A stretch of DNA of 64,000 bases from an uncultured Oscillospiraceae bacterium (GCA_900542575.1 UQOE01000004.1:1-64000), one strand, 5' to 3'. Counted from the first letter of the stretch, positions 9,057 to 17,515 are shown. The notes: generated by a model not told the origin, from the letters alone. A program made the numbers and translations.

Positions 9057-9087
9057 ACGGTCTCTTCAAAAAGAAGAGGCCGTTTTT
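9057..9087 (+). terminator. Terminator of metY
   Basis: ACGGTCTCTTC pairs with GAAGAGGCCGT and is followed by TTTTT. Confidence 0.88.
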
Positions 9088-9152
9088 CTGGTTCTGCATG
9101 GTAAAGTAAAGTGTATTCCCATAGATTACCAGTTTGGAGGATTCTAATTTCT

Positions 9153-9743
9153 ATGACATGCAAGCACGTACTGCGGAGCTCTCTGCTCATGCTGCTGATC
9201 ACCGCACTCACATTATCCATGAGCGGCTGTACGAAAACCCGGAGCAGCGCCAACGACACAGTGGAAATTCCCGCGAGCTATTATGAGTTTTTCGGGGATA
9301 CGCCGGCGGACGACGTCGAGGCTGTCCAGGCTCTTGGCCCCGCCTTCTGTACCAGGTGCTACCGCAGCAATGGCGGCATGGTTATGAAGCTCAGCCCGCG
9401 CCAGCGGGAAAATCTCCGAAGCAAGTATCTGTCCTGGATTCACTATTACACCGACGAGCTGGAGTCGGCCGGCGAAAACTACCAGGTCATCGGTTCCAAA
9501 GACTACCGGGTTCTGACCCTGGTGTTTGACGAAAAGCTGGACGTCAATTCCACCAACGAACTGGTCCAGGGACTTGCTTACTACTATGTGCTGAACCAGC
9601 TGTTGGACGGCGCCGGCGAAAACTGGTCGCTGGACCTCCGCATCAAAAACTGCAACACGGGCAAGCTGGTCGCCAAAGTCAAAATACCGGAACAGAACAT
9701 CGACTTCTCCGGCGCCGACTGGGACAGGGGTATCGACGAATGA
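9153..9743 (+). CDS. Secreted lipoprotein of unknown function
   Basis: 196 residues starting at the ATG at 9153, which has TTGGAGG 12 bases upstream (an earlier in-frame ATG at 9111 has no RBS). The N-terminus is a lipoprotein signal: basic start, hydrophobic core, then the lipobox MSGC at about residues 23-26. The mature part is acidic, with no domain I recognise. Its last bases overlap the next gene by 4 (ATGA), so the two are translationally coupled and probably work together at the membrane. Confidence 0.75.
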   Translation: MTCKHVLRSSLLMLLITALTLSMSGCTKTRSSANDTVEIPASYYEFFGDTPADDVEAVQALGPAFCTRCYRSNGGMVMKLSPRQRENLRSKYLSWIHYYTDELESAGENYQVIGSKDYRVLTLVFDEKLDVNSTNELVQGLAYYYVLNQLLDGAGENWSLDLRIKNCNTGKLVAKVKIPEQNIDFSGADWDRGIDE

Positions 9744-10267
9744 CAGCAGCGGACTGGGCTTTCCTCTACCTCCTGCTCCTCATCGTATTCGCTGTCCTGG
9801 TCGTGTATCTCTCCCGCAGCCGGGAGCGGACGGTGCAGCGCAATGTGCGGGGCAGCCGCATCCTCTCCAGCGAGCAGTTTGAGAAGAACTGGATCATCAG
9901 CGAAAAATCTCAAAAAGGCTATAAATACGAGGTGTTTTCCGGGTGCTATGTCATCTTCGTCTTTGAGCATCCAGTCACCAACGGCAACTATCGGCGCTTT
10001 GATGACATCTATATCGGTCAGTCGGTCAACGTCACCCGACGGGTCCATGGCCATTTTACGGGCAAAGGCAACGGGGACGTCTACGCGGACATCAAGTACG
10101 GGCGTTCCGTCTATGTGGAACTGGTTCCCTGTGACCGGGAGGACATGAACGAGACGGAAAAGGCGCTCATAGAAGTTTTCCACGCCACCGAATCCTACAA
10201 CGCCACCCAGGGCGGAGGTGTGGACCGGACGCCGAAGCGGTTTTCGTGGCCGTGGCATAAAAAATGA
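9740..10267 (+). CDS. Membrane-anchored GIY-YIG domain protein
   Basis: 175 residues. Residues 6-24 form one hydrophobic helix (AFLYLLLLIVFAVLVVYLS), followed by a basic stop-transfer. The rest resembles a GIY-YIG nuclease fold: GCYVIF (GIY strand, about residue 70), DIYIGQSVNVTRRVHGHF (YIG strand plus the Arg helix), an acidic helix NETEKALIEVFH, and a terminal YNATQGG. These correspond to the Tyr, Arg, Glu and Asn positions of the family. Nearly all GIY-YIG enzymes are soluble DNA nucleases, so the membrane anchor and coupling to a lipoprotein are odd. Whether it cuts nucleic acid is not known. Confidence 0.65.
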   Translation: MTAADWAFLYLLLLIVFAVLVVYLSRSRERTVQRNVRGSRILSSEQFEKNWIISEKSQKGYKYEVFSGCYVIFVFEHPVTNGNYRRFDDIYIGQSVNVTRRVHGHFTGKGNGDVYADIKYGRSVYVELVPCDREDMNETEKALIEVFHATESYNATQGGGVDRTPKRFSWPWHKK

Positions 10268-10274
10268 CAGAGTG

Positions 10275-10306
10275 AAAAACGGACCCCCTTTCGGGAGTCC
10301 GTTTTT
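10275..10306. terminator. Bidirectional terminator between convergent genes
   Basis: AAAAACGGAC and GTCCGTTTTT form the outer stem, with a C-rich/G-rich inner part. A- and T-runs on both flanks let it serve both the GIY-YIG operon (+) and the epimerase gene (-). Confidence 0.88.
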
Positions 10307-10335
10307 CTGTGGTTAGAAGCTATACGGCAATGGGG

Positions 10336-11358
10336 TTATTCGCCCTTCATGCCAAGAAGATCAACTTTTCCGTCGACGACTTCGGAGGATACCTTGACGG
10401 AGTCAAAGATAGCGGCGCGGATGTCGTCCGGCGTTGCACCGAGGTCATGGAAAGAGGTCTCGGTGTCGAAATAGAGGTGCTCGTCCATAATGTAGGGAAG
10501 CTGCATGGGATCCATGCCGGATTCAATGTTGCGCTTCTTGTAGTCGAGAACGAACTTCGGCATATACATAGCCATCATCCAGGGGGCGATGGAGACGATC
10601 TTGCGGTCTTTGCCCATTCCGCGTGCGTCATAGACAATCTTGAGGAATTCTTTCCAGCTCATGTTGTAGCAGGAGATGGGGTATGCGCGATATCCTTTGG
10701 TAATCTGGGTAGCGCCATAGATGACCTCACCGACCTGACGGATGGTGAGCATGGCAGTACCGCCTGCCGGATAGAAGGTGCAGGGAAGTTTGTCCATTGG
10801 TTTGATCTGCTCAATGAGGATGGTCCAGACCGGACGACGGCCGGGCTGCGTGCCGAAGATATAGGGCAGTTCCATAACTGCGCAATAGAAATCGTCGGAA
10901 GCCTGGGACTCGAGGTAAGCCTCCTGGTCCAGACGAGAGCGCATGTAGGGGTTCCGCTCGGCGATCTTCATCTCGGGACGGTTCTTGGCGAGCCAGGAGA
11001 AGTAGGAGCCGCAGCAGACAACGCCTTTGTATCCAAGCTTTTTGGCCATGGGGACCAGGCGTTTGAGCGGAGCAATGTTGTACTTGTAGTAAGCGTCATA
11101 GACTGGCGGCGGGAACTCGGCGCGCTCATCGACACCGGCGCAGTAGGCAAGGGTGTCGCAGTCTTTCATCAGATTTTCGAGCTCTTCATCGGTTGCCTTG
11201 TTGACATCCTGGAAGATGATCTCCATCTCTTTCGGAAGCGGAGCTCCCTTCGGGAGAGGCGGAAGGGCAAGGGTTTTAACCGAGTCGCCGTGGGCGATAA
11301 ACTGCTCTGCGGCTTTGGAGCCGAGGAGACCGGTACCGCCGATCATGAAAACTTTCAT
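10336..11358 (-). CDS. NAD(P)-dependent epimerase/dehydratase family protein
   Basis: 340 residues of an extended short-chain dehydrogenase fold. The nucleotide-binding motif GGTGLLG is at residues 7-13. The family's catalytic YxxxK is not obvious: the segment after the CCGSYFSW strand reads NPYMRSRLDQEAY, so activity or substrate may differ. The start at 11358 is chosen because AAAGGAG lies 6 bases upstream; an earlier in-frame ATG overlaps that RBS. It has its own promoter and a terminator shared with the converging genes. Substrate unknown. Confidence 0.75.
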   Translation of the reverse strand: MKVFMIGGTGLLGSKAAEQFIAHGDSVKTLALPPLPKGAPLPKEMEIIFQDVNKATDEELENLMKDCDTLAYCAGVDERAEFPPPVYDAYYKYNIAPLKRLVPMAKKLGYKGVVCCGSYFSWLAKNRPEMKIAERNPYMRSRLDQEAYLESQASDDFYCAVMELPYIFGTQPGRRPVWTILIEQIKPMDKLPCTFYPAGGTAMLTIRQVGEVIYGATQITKGYRAYPISCYNMSWKEFLKIVYDARGMGKDRKIVSIAPWMMAMYMPKFVLDYKKRNIESGMDPMQLPYIMDEHLYFDTETSFHDLGATPDDIRAAIFDSVKVSSEVVDGKVDLLGMKGE

Positions 11359-11431
11359 TGTTACATCTCCTTTTTCCATAATACGATACTAAATTGTATT
11401 CGTGTTCGCATAATTTGTTCATGTGTATATT

Positions 11432-11460
11432 ATTGTAAAAGGCTGTCAAAAATAAGTCAA
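11432..11460 (-). promoter_or_regulatory. Promoter of the epimerase-like gene
   Basis: On the minus strand, TTGACT, 17 bases, TACAAT, about 75 bases before the start codon. Confidence 0.6.
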
Positions 11461-11534
11461 TATTTTTTGTATGATCTGTAAAAAAATCTTTTGATTTGTA
11501 TGATTTTCTATGATAAATTGTTGCAAACTGGCAA

Positions 11535-11760
11535 GAGAAAAGGTGCGCTGCAGAAGAAGTATCCTGCAGCGCACCTCTCAGAGGACGGGCCTTGCGGAGA
11601 CCCGTGTACGAAGTCCGGACGGGACGGTGCAAAACTTTTTGTGGGAAAGTGGGAAAATCCGTAAAGTTGCTTACAGAGCCAGCTCTGTTTTTCGCGAAAT
11701 GAGAATGAGATTCGCGCCGGGCCGTCGGAGAAGGGTGAACTTTCACTCACCCATTGGACA
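11535..11760 (-). ncRNA. Candidate structured small RNA, about 220 nt, family unknown
   Basis: A full transcription unit with no open reading frame. Upstream on the minus strand is a near-ideal promoter (11766-11794). Inside are a hairpin with GGGTGA/TCACCC arms (11733-11752), one with CGCGAA/TTCGCG arms, one reading ACAGAGctggCTCTGT, and a stem around ACGGGT/GCCCGT. It ends in a perfect 13-bp stem (11541-11576) followed by TTTTCTCTT. I do not recognise 6S, SRP, RNase P, tmRNA or T-box signatures. Ends are inferred from the promoter and terminator. Confidence 0.6.
11541..11576 (-). terminator. Terminator of the candidate small RNA
   Basis: AGGTGCGCTGCAG and CTGCAGCGCACCT are exact complements around a 10-base loop; the T-run lies on the minus-strand side. 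Confidence 0.8.
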
Positions 11761-11765
11761 TTTTT

Positions 11766-11794
11766 ATCATACAAAAGAATATGGAAAAAGTCAA
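11766..11794 (-). promoter_or_regulatory. Promoter of the candidate small RNA
   Basis: On the minus strand, TTGACT, exactly 17 bases, TATGAT, with AAAAA just downstream. The rest of the 11380-12023 gap holds the epimerase promoter and the leader of the EF-G-like gene. Confidence 0.75.
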
Positions 11795-12023
11795 TAGATT
11801 CTTGCCAAAACACTCCGGCAGTCCTCGTCATTGTGACGGAAAGGCAGTTGAACTGGGGGGTGGAATATGATAATATCAACATAGTGTTCTAATTTTTAGT
11901 CTAATTTTTTATGCAAAATAGATATTCGGCACTGTGCTGAATCGGGGGACACAAAATTGGCCAGGTGTAGAATTCCAGGTTTCCGCAGCCGGAATCTGCC
12001 CGGTAAACCGAGGAGGGTTTCTT

Positions 12024-14090
12024 TTGAAAACATTTCAATCCAACAACATACGAAACATTGCGGTAGCAGGTCATGCCAACCGCGGAAAAACCACTCTCTG
12101 CGAGGCCATGCTCTATACGGCCGGTGCATCCAGCCGGTTCGGCAGCGTAGATGAGGGCACAACCGTAATGGACTATGACCCGGAGGAGAGAAAGCGCCAC
12201 GTTTCGCTCAAGAGCTCGGTTGCTTCCCTGGAATGGAATGACGTCAAAATCAACCTGATCGACACCCCCGGTCTTTTCGATTTTGCTGGCGGTCTCTCGG
12301 AAGCAGTCCGTGCAGCGGGCTGCATGCTCATCGTCACCGACGCTGAGAAAGCAAAATACGATGTCGGTGCAGAGAAGGCATTCGCGGCTGCGGAAACCCG
12401 CGGTCTCTCCAAAATCTTTGTCATCAATAAGACGGACGCCGAGAACGCCAACTTCGGCAACGTCTTTGATGCCCTGAAAGAGGTCCACGGCAACAAGCTT
12501 TGCCCGGTCGTCGTCCCCTATATTGAGGACAGCAAAATCCGCTGCCTGGTCAACTTCTCGCAGAACAAGGCCTGGAAGTACGAGGACGGAAAATGCGTCC
12601 AGGTGGAAATGCCCCAGAGTGATCGCCTGGACGAGTACCGCGACATGTTCAATGAGGCGGTCGCCACAACGGACGACGCTCTTATGGAAAAATATTTTGA
12701 CGGCGAGCCCTTTACCGAGGTTGAGGCGCTGACCGGCCTCCTGGCGGGCGTCACGGCCGGTGATATCTATCCGGTCTACTCCTGCGCCGCCGAAAAACTC
12801 TACGGAATTGACCTGCTCCTAAACGGTCTGGTCAATCTGGGCCCGAGTGCCACCTCCAAGACCGGTGAGACAGCGACGGACCAGAACGGTGAAGAGAAGC
12901 AGCTTGCCTGTGACCCGAACGGCCCTCTCGCCGCCATCTGCTTCAAGACCGTCGCCGACCCGTTTGTCGGCAAGATGTCCTTCTTCAAGGTCATCTCCGG
13001 ACAGATTACGCCGGAGACTCCGGCCTACAACGCCCGCACCGGCAAGACGGAGCGCATCGGCAAGCTGGCTATTCCCCACGGGGAAAAACTGGAGGACACC
13101 AAAGTCATCACCGCCGGCGACATCGGCGTTATCACCAAACTGGCCGGCTTCCAGACTGGCGACACCCTCTGCAGTTCGAAGCAGGTGCTTACCCTGAAAG
13201 GGTTAGAGTTCCCGGTGCCCACCTATACAGTGGCCGTCAGCGCCGTCAAGAAAGGCGACGAGGAAAAGATTGCCACGGGTCTGAACCGGCTGAAAGAACA
13301 GGATCCGTCCATCGAATTCCACACGGACCGCGAGACCAAGGAAATGCTTCTCTCCGGGCTTGGAGAACAGCACATTGACGTCATTATCTCCGAACTCAAG
13401 TCGAAGTTCGGCGTCGACGTAGAGCTCAGCAAACCAAAGGTCGCATACCGGGAGGCCATCCGCAAAACGGTAAAGGTCCAGGGCAAGTACAAAAAACAGT
13501 CCGGCGGCCACGGCCAGTACGGCGACGTCTGGATTCGCTTTGAGCCCACCGAGGGAGACGATCTCGTCTTTGAGGAGGAGGTCTTCGGCGGCTCGGTTCC
13601 GAAAAACTACTTCCCGGCGGTTGAAAAGGGACTTCGAGACGCGGTTAAGCACGGTGTGCTTGCCGGCTATCCCATGGTCGGCGTCAAGGCGGTTCTGTAC
13701 GATGGCTCCTACCATCCTGTTGACTCTTCGGAGATGGCGTTCAAGACCGCTGCATCGCTCGCGTATAAACAGGGAATCCCCCAGGCGGGGCCGGTTCTCC
13801 TAGAGCCGATTGACAGCGTTGAGGTCGTTGTCCCGGACAGCGATGTCGGTGACATCATGGGCGACATCACCAAACGCCGCGGGCGTGTTCTGGGCATGGA
13901 GCCCATTGAGGACCGAAAGGGCTATCAGACGCTGACTGCCGAGGTTCCGGAGGCAGAACTCTCCGACTTCCCGACTACCCTGCGCCAGACGACACGCGGC
14001 CGCGGCTCGTTCACCAAGGCGTTTGCCCGCTATGAAGAGGCGCCGTCCAACGTCGCACAGAAGGTCATTGAGGCCGCATCCGCACAGTAA
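12024..14090 (+). CDS. Elongation factor G paralogue (EF-G2-like GTPase)
   Basis: A 688-residue translational GTPase with the five-domain EF-G layout. The TTG at 12024 is chosen because AGGAGGG lies 6 bases before it and the next residues begin the G domain; an upstream ATG would add 30 residues unlike the family. The P-loop reads GHANRGKTT, switch II DTPGLFDF, and the base-recognition motif NKTD. Canonical EF-G has DTPGHVDF, so the switch II His is Leu here, a feature of the EF-G2 type. A dedicated terminator follows. It is probably an accessory factor rather than the main translocase, because the str operon is not adjacent. Confidence 0.85.
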   Translation: MKTFQSNNIRNIAVAGHANRGKTTLCEAMLYTAGASSRFGSVDEGTTVMDYDPEERKRHVSLKSSVASLEWNDVKINLIDTPGLFDFAGGLSEAVRAAGCMLIVTDAEKAKYDVGAEKAFAAAETRGLSKIFVINKTDAENANFGNVFDALKEVHGNKLCPVVVPYIEDSKIRCLVNFSQNKAWKYEDGKCVQVEMPQSDRLDEYRDMFNEAVATTDDALMEKYFDGEPFTEVEALTGLLAGVTAGDIYPVYSCAAEKLYGIDLLLNGLVNLGPSATSKTGETATDQNGEEKQLACDPNGPLAAICFKTVADPFVGKMSFFKVISGQITPETPAYNARTGKTERIGKLAIPHGEKLEDTKVITAGDIGVITKLAGFQTGDTLCSSKQVLTLKGLEFPVPTYTVAVSAVKKGDEEKIATGLNRLKEQDPSIEFHTDRETKEMLLSGLGEQHIDVIISELKSKFGVDVELSKPKVAYREAIRKTVKVQGKYKKQSGGHGQYGDVWIRFEPTEGDDLVFEEEVFGGSVPKNYFPAVEKGLRDAVKHGVLAGYPMVGVKAVLYDGSYHPVDSSEMAFKTAASLAYKQGIPQAGPVLLEPIDSVEVVVPDSDVGDIMGDITKRRGRVLGMEPIEDRKGYQTLTAEVPEAELSDFPTTLRQTTRGRGSFTKAFARYEEAPSNVAQKVIEAASAQ

Positions 14091-14108
14091 ACAGAATCCA
14101 AATACCAG

Positions 14109-14146
14109 AGAGGGTTTTGCAAAATTGTTGTGCAAAACCCTCTTTT
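14109..14146 (+). terminator. Terminator of the EF-G-like gene
   Basis: AGAGGGTTTTGCA, a 9-base loop, and the exact complement, then TTT. Confidence 0.9.
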
Positions 14147-14218
14147 CGCTTTTTGTTGTCTGCTCGATGTGTTAAAATAAGAGTTACAAATTTGACTGAA
14201 AATCGGGAGCGAAACACC

Positions 14219-14794
14219 ATGATTGCAACTGTTGTCTATACAAGTGAAACCGGCTTTACCGAAAAATATGCGAAGTGGATCTCCACTCAGCTCCAGTGCG
14301 ACTGCTTTCCGGCTTCGGATATCAGCCCTGAGAACCTGCGCCGCTACGGCCTTGTTGTCTACGGCGGGTGGGTATTAAACGGAAAAATTCAGGGTCTTCG
14401 GAAGGCACTGCCCGTGTTTAAAGGCAAGCACGTGGTCGTTTTCGGAGTCGGGGCACTCCCGAGCACCGAGAAAGTCACCGCACATCTGGCGGAGCAGAAT
14501 GGACTGGAAGATATTCCATTCTTCTACTACCAGGGAGGCGTCCATTTTGACGACCTGACCCGCAGCCGCCGCAACGGACTAAAAGCTCTGCAGCGGGGCG
14601 GGAATCGCGGCAGCCTGGCCAAACTGGGGGACGAGGTCCGCTTTTTCCGGGACCATTACGGCGAGACCTTTGACGCCTCTTCCAAGGCGGCAACGGCCGA
14701 ACTGGTCGCCCTCTCAGACCAGATCCGCTCCCAGAAACCCGGGCTGAAGCACGGGGTCCGCTCCGACATCCGCCCGGAAAAGGATCTGAGCTAA
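14219..14794 (+). CDS. Flavodoxin-domain protein
   Basis: 191 residues. The N-terminus VVYTSETGFTEKYAKWI matches the FMN phosphate-binding loop T/SxTGxT of flavodoxins. The start at 14219 is chosen because GGGAGCG lies upstream and the family begins here. It resembles protoporphyrinogen-oxidase-like and DUF-type flavodoxins of Clostridia, with a C-terminal extension of about 60 residues of unknown role. It is a single-gene unit with its own terminator. A redox role is inferred; the partner is unknown. Confidence 0.75.
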   Translation: MIATVVYTSETGFTEKYAKWISTQLQCDCFPASDISPENLRRYGLVVYGGWVLNGKIQGLRKALPVFKGKHVVVFGVGALPSTEKVTAHLAEQNGLEDIPFFYYQGGVHFDDLTRSRRNGLKALQRGGNRGSLAKLGDEVRFFRDHYGETFDASSKAATAELVALSDQIRSQKPGLKHGVRSDIRPEKDLS

Positions 14795-14812
14795 TCCGAC
14801 AGCGAAAAATAT

Positions 14813-14846
14813 GGCCGGCATACCGTTGGCATGCCGGCCGCTTTTT
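14813..14846. terminator. Bidirectional terminator
   Basis: GGCCGGCAT and ATGCCGGCC flank a 9-base loop; T-rich runs occur on both sides, so it can also end the converging methylase gene. Confidence 0.88.
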
Positions 14847-14849
14847 TAT

Positions 14850-15803
14850 TTATTCTTCTGAGTCTAAGGGGAGCTCCTTGAGCAGCCGGACATTCGGATC
14901 GGAGAATTCCACCTGCTTGGAGTAGAACTGGACAAGTTCTTTCAGGTCTTTGAGGGAGAACTGTCGGTCCTGTGTTGTCCAGCGGTCAATGACCATGAGG
15001 CGCAGGAACCAGAGGCTTTTTTTTACCATGAGTTTCTCCGGGAGGAGTGAGCCGTCAAACCAGGAATCGATGAAATAGCGGAAGGAAAAGTAGGCGCCGA
15101 GTTTGCGGAACCACTGCTCCAGTTCCTCCGAGTAGACCTCCGGCCAGAGCGCCTGATATTCGGAGAGCCGGTCGGAAATGCGTTTTACGAGAACGGTCCA
15201 GGCATCTTCCAGGGGCTCCATGCGGCAGAACTGCTCAATCCAGACGGGGTCGTTGCTCTCCGGCAGGAGGTTGAGAAAGTGCGGATGATCCGAATGCTTC
15301 TGACAGCCGGCCATTGCGGTGTCACGAAACGAGATGATTTCGCTCAGGTCGGCGGCGTCGCTGACCGACATGTTCTTCCCGGGGCGCTCATCCTCGACCC
15401 GGCAGACGGTGATCATACCGGGATTCTGGAAGAAGAGGTCGGCGGCAGCGGGACAGGCAAGGCTGAGGTCGATTTGCTCGTAATCTCCAATTTGGGTGAC
15501 AAAGCGTGGGAATTCCCGGCAGGTGCGGCAGAGATTCTCCGGCCCCAGTGTGCGGTAGATCTCACAGAGATTCTGCGTATCCAGAAACGGACAGCGCTGC
15601 TCCGGGGTCAGGCGGAACGCCTTCTCTCCGTTTTCGTCCTGCAGCATGCTGCGCAGCCGCTCGCCGAAAGGCCCCTGCACGGTCTGGTAGCGGTAATAGG
15701 GCTCGTCGTCTACATTGATATCCCAGCCTGCGCAGCAGGTATCGGGACAGCGGTCGGCGAGACAGGTGAACGATTCATAGTAGTCGGGGTATTCAACAAT
15801 CAC
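14850..15803 (-). CDS. FliB-like lysine N-methylase
   Basis: 317 residues from a GTG at 15803, chosen because AGGAGG lies 8 bases upstream and the family begins with EYPDYY. It belongs to the cysteine-rich FliB family, which methylates lysines of flagellin in Salmonella. Conserved Cys clusters are CPDTCCAGW (about 19-27), CPFLDTQNLCEIY and CRTCREFPRF. No flagellar gene is in the window, and the family also occurs in non-motile Clostridia, so the target protein is unknown. It lies downstream of the symporter gene, separated by a terminator hairpin. Confidence 0.8.
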   Translation of the reverse strand: MIVEYPDYYESFTCLADRCPDTCCAGWDINVDDEPYYRYQTVQGPFGERLRSMLQDENGEKAFRLTPEQRCPFLDTQNLCEIYRTLGPENLCRTCREFPRFVTQIGDYEQIDLSLACPAAADLFFQNPGMITVCRVEDERPGKNMSVSDAADLSEIISFRDTAMAGCQKHSDHPHFLNLLPESNDPVWIEQFCRMEPLEDAWTVLVKRISDRLSEYQALWPEVYSEELEQWFRKLGAYFSFRYFIDSWFDGSLLPEKLMVKKSLWFLRLMVIDRWTTQDRQFSLKDLKELVQFYSKQVEFSDPNVRLLKELPLDSEE

Positions 15804-15823
15804 AGCGGTTTCCTCCTGAAAAC

Positions 15824-15863
15824 AAAAAAGGGCAGAGACCCGTGGAAACACGGGTTCTCCGCC
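15824..15863 (-). terminator. Terminator or attenuator between the symporter and fliB-like genes
   Basis: On the minus strand a long GC stem (CACGGG/CCCGTG core) is followed by six Ts, only about 20 bases before the GTG of the methylase gene. It ends symporter transcription and leaves read-through as the likely source of methylase mRNA. Confidence 0.8.
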
Positions 15864-15879
15864 TTTGGAGCTATGTGAC

Positions 15880-17400
15880 TTATTTATGTTTTTTTCTGCT
15901 CCGGGCATACGAGCGGTCCGCCTCGGCATTTTCGATGGCGCCGTCTTCAACCCGCAGCTCTTCGAGTGCCTGTCGGTCATCTTCATTCTGCTTCCGATAA
16001 GCCCGTTCCCGGAAGAAGGCGTTGGTCTCCCGGGCTATGGTGCCGCTCAGGGTGAACAGGCAGATCATATTCGGGATGGCCATGAGGCCGTTGAAGATAT
16101 CGGCGATGTTCCAAACTGCGCTGACCGTGAGGAACGGCCCGATGAGGATGTTCAGAATGTAGAGCCAGCGGTAGATTTTGATGCCGGTCCGGTTTCCGTT
16201 GGTCAGGTATTCGAGGCAGCGTTCGCCGTAGTAGTTCCATCCAAGGATAGAGGTGAAGGCGAAGAAAATCAGTGCCATCATGACGAGAAAAGCCGAGACA
16301 TAGTGCGGGAACGGAAGTCCCATCTGGAAGGCACGGACGGTGATTGCTGCACCTTCCAGCGAGGTGTCCTGATAGGCTCCGGTGATAACGATGGAGAGTC
16401 CTGTCATGTTGCAGACGACGATGGTGTCTACAAAGGTGCCGGTCATGCTGACCAGACCCTGGCGGACCGGAGATTTCGTGGTAGCCGCTGCAGCCGCAAT
16501 GGGGGCGGAACCAAGGCCGGCCTCATTGGAGAAGATACCCCGGGCAATACCGGCCTGCATGGCCACGAACAGGGTAGCCGCAGCGCCGCTGCCGAAGGCC
16601 TTCGGCCGAAACGCCTCTTCGCAGATAACGGCGATGGCATGCGGAAGATGGGTGATGTTGGCGAAAATCAGGATCAGAACGAAAATGATATAGGCAGCTG
16701 CCATAAAAGGCACGATAATCTGGCTGACGCTGGAAATGCGCTTGATGCCGCCGATGATAACCAATCCGGCTAAAATAGCACAGACGGCGGCCGTGATAAT
16801 AACCGCCCAGGTGTAGTCGCCGATGGCTCCCATATGTACGGTGTGCGATTTGTCTGCGTCAAAGAAGGTCTCAACCGTGGAGGAAATGCCGTTGACTTGC
16901 GTAATGGTGCCGATACCGAACAGGCCGGCGCAGGCCCCAAACACCGCAAAACACTTGGCGAGCCATTTCCATTTCTTTCCCATTCCGTGCTCGATATAGT
17001 AGAAGGGACCGCCGAGTACGTGGCCGTCTTCATCGACAGAACGGTACTTGATGGCGAGAAAACCCTCGGAATACTTGGTGGCCATACCGAACAGGGCGGC
17101 GATGAGCATCCAGAACAGGGCACCGGGGCCGCCTGTCTTGATGGCAGTTGCGACGCCGACAATGTTGCCGGTGCCGATTGTGGCGGCGAGGGCGGTACAG
17201 AGGGCCGCAAAGCTGGAAACCTCTCCGGTCCCCTCCTCCTCGTTGTGGACCATCCATTTCAGCGCGAGGGGCAGATGATGGATCTGCAGTGCGTGGAGCC
17301 GAATGGTCAGGTAGATGCCGCCGATGAGGATCAGGAGAATGAGGGGGAGTCCCCAGACGTAGCCGTCAACGACCTCCGCGACATGATTCAGTATTTCCAT
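15880..17400 (-). CDS. Sodium:alanine (AGCS family) symporter
   Basis: A 506-residue transporter with about 10-11 membrane helices that brings in alanine, glycine or related amino acids with Na+. Family signatures are AATIGTGNIVGVATAI, GPGALFWMLIAALFGMATKYSEG and IFSNEAGLGSAPIAAAAA. The cytoplasmic tail is charged (DRQALEELRVEDG). The only candidate start is the ATG at 17400; the RBS is weak and 15 bases away. The leader contains a terminator between promoter and gene, suggesting attenuation control. Confidence 0.93.
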   Translation of the reverse strand: MEILNHVAEVVDGYVWGLPLILLILIGGIYLTIRLHALQIHHLPLALKWMVHNEEEGTGEVSSFAALCTALAATIGTGNIVGVATAIKTGGPGALFWMLIAALFGMATKYSEGFLAIKYRSVDEDGHVLGGPFYYIEHGMGKKWKWLAKCFAVFGACAGLFGIGTITQVNGISSTVETFFDADKSHTVHMGAIGDYTWAVIITAAVCAILAGLVIIGGIKRISSVSQIIVPFMAAAYIIFVLILIFANITHLPHAIAVICEEAFRPKAFGSGAAATLFVAMQAGIARGIFSNEAGLGSAPIAAAAATTKSPVRQGLVSMTGTFVDTIVVCNMTGLSIVITGAYQDTSLEGAAITVRAFQMGLPFPHYVSAFLVMMALIFFAFTSILGWNYYGERCLEYLTNGNRTGIKIYRWLYILNILIGPFLTVSAVWNIADIFNGLMAIPNMICLFTLSGTIARETNAFFRERAYRKQNEDDRQALEELRVEDGAIENAEADRSYARSRKKHK

Positions 17401-17425
17401 GCAGGAAGAAAACCCCTTTCCAAAA

Positions 17426-17457
17426 CAAAAAGCGGCCGGGGCAGCAGCCCCGGTCGC
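17426..17457 (-). terminator. Leader terminator upstream of the AGCS symporter
   Basis: An 11-bp GC stem (GCGACCGGGGC/GCCCCGGCCGC, one G:U pair) with T-run CTTTTTGTTTT on the minus strand. It lies after a promoter (17487-17515) and before the gene, so it may attenuate the symporter; it could also end read-through from the pseudogene. Confidence 0.8.
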
Positions 17458-17486
17458 ACCTTTGCGCGGGTAGTTGTATTATTAGT

Positions 17487-17515
17487 ATTTTAGCTACAAT
17501 GGAAAACCGCGTCAA
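17487..17515 (-). promoter_or_regulatory. Promoter of the AGCS symporter
   Basis: Minus-strand TTGACG, 17 bases, TAAAAT. The transcript would run about 75 bases before the symporter start and pass through the leader terminator. Confidence 0.6.

Noticed and set aside
10309..11481. A 390-residue plus-strand frame opposite the epimerase gene
   Set aside because: Starts in a terminator, has no RBS, and the minus strand carries a conserved GGTGLLG protein.
11541..11760. Assignment of the orphan RNA to 6S, SRP, RNase P or T-box
   Set aside because: No long closing helix, GGAAG-type loop, P4 signature or AGGGTGGTACCGCG motif was seen, so the family is left open.
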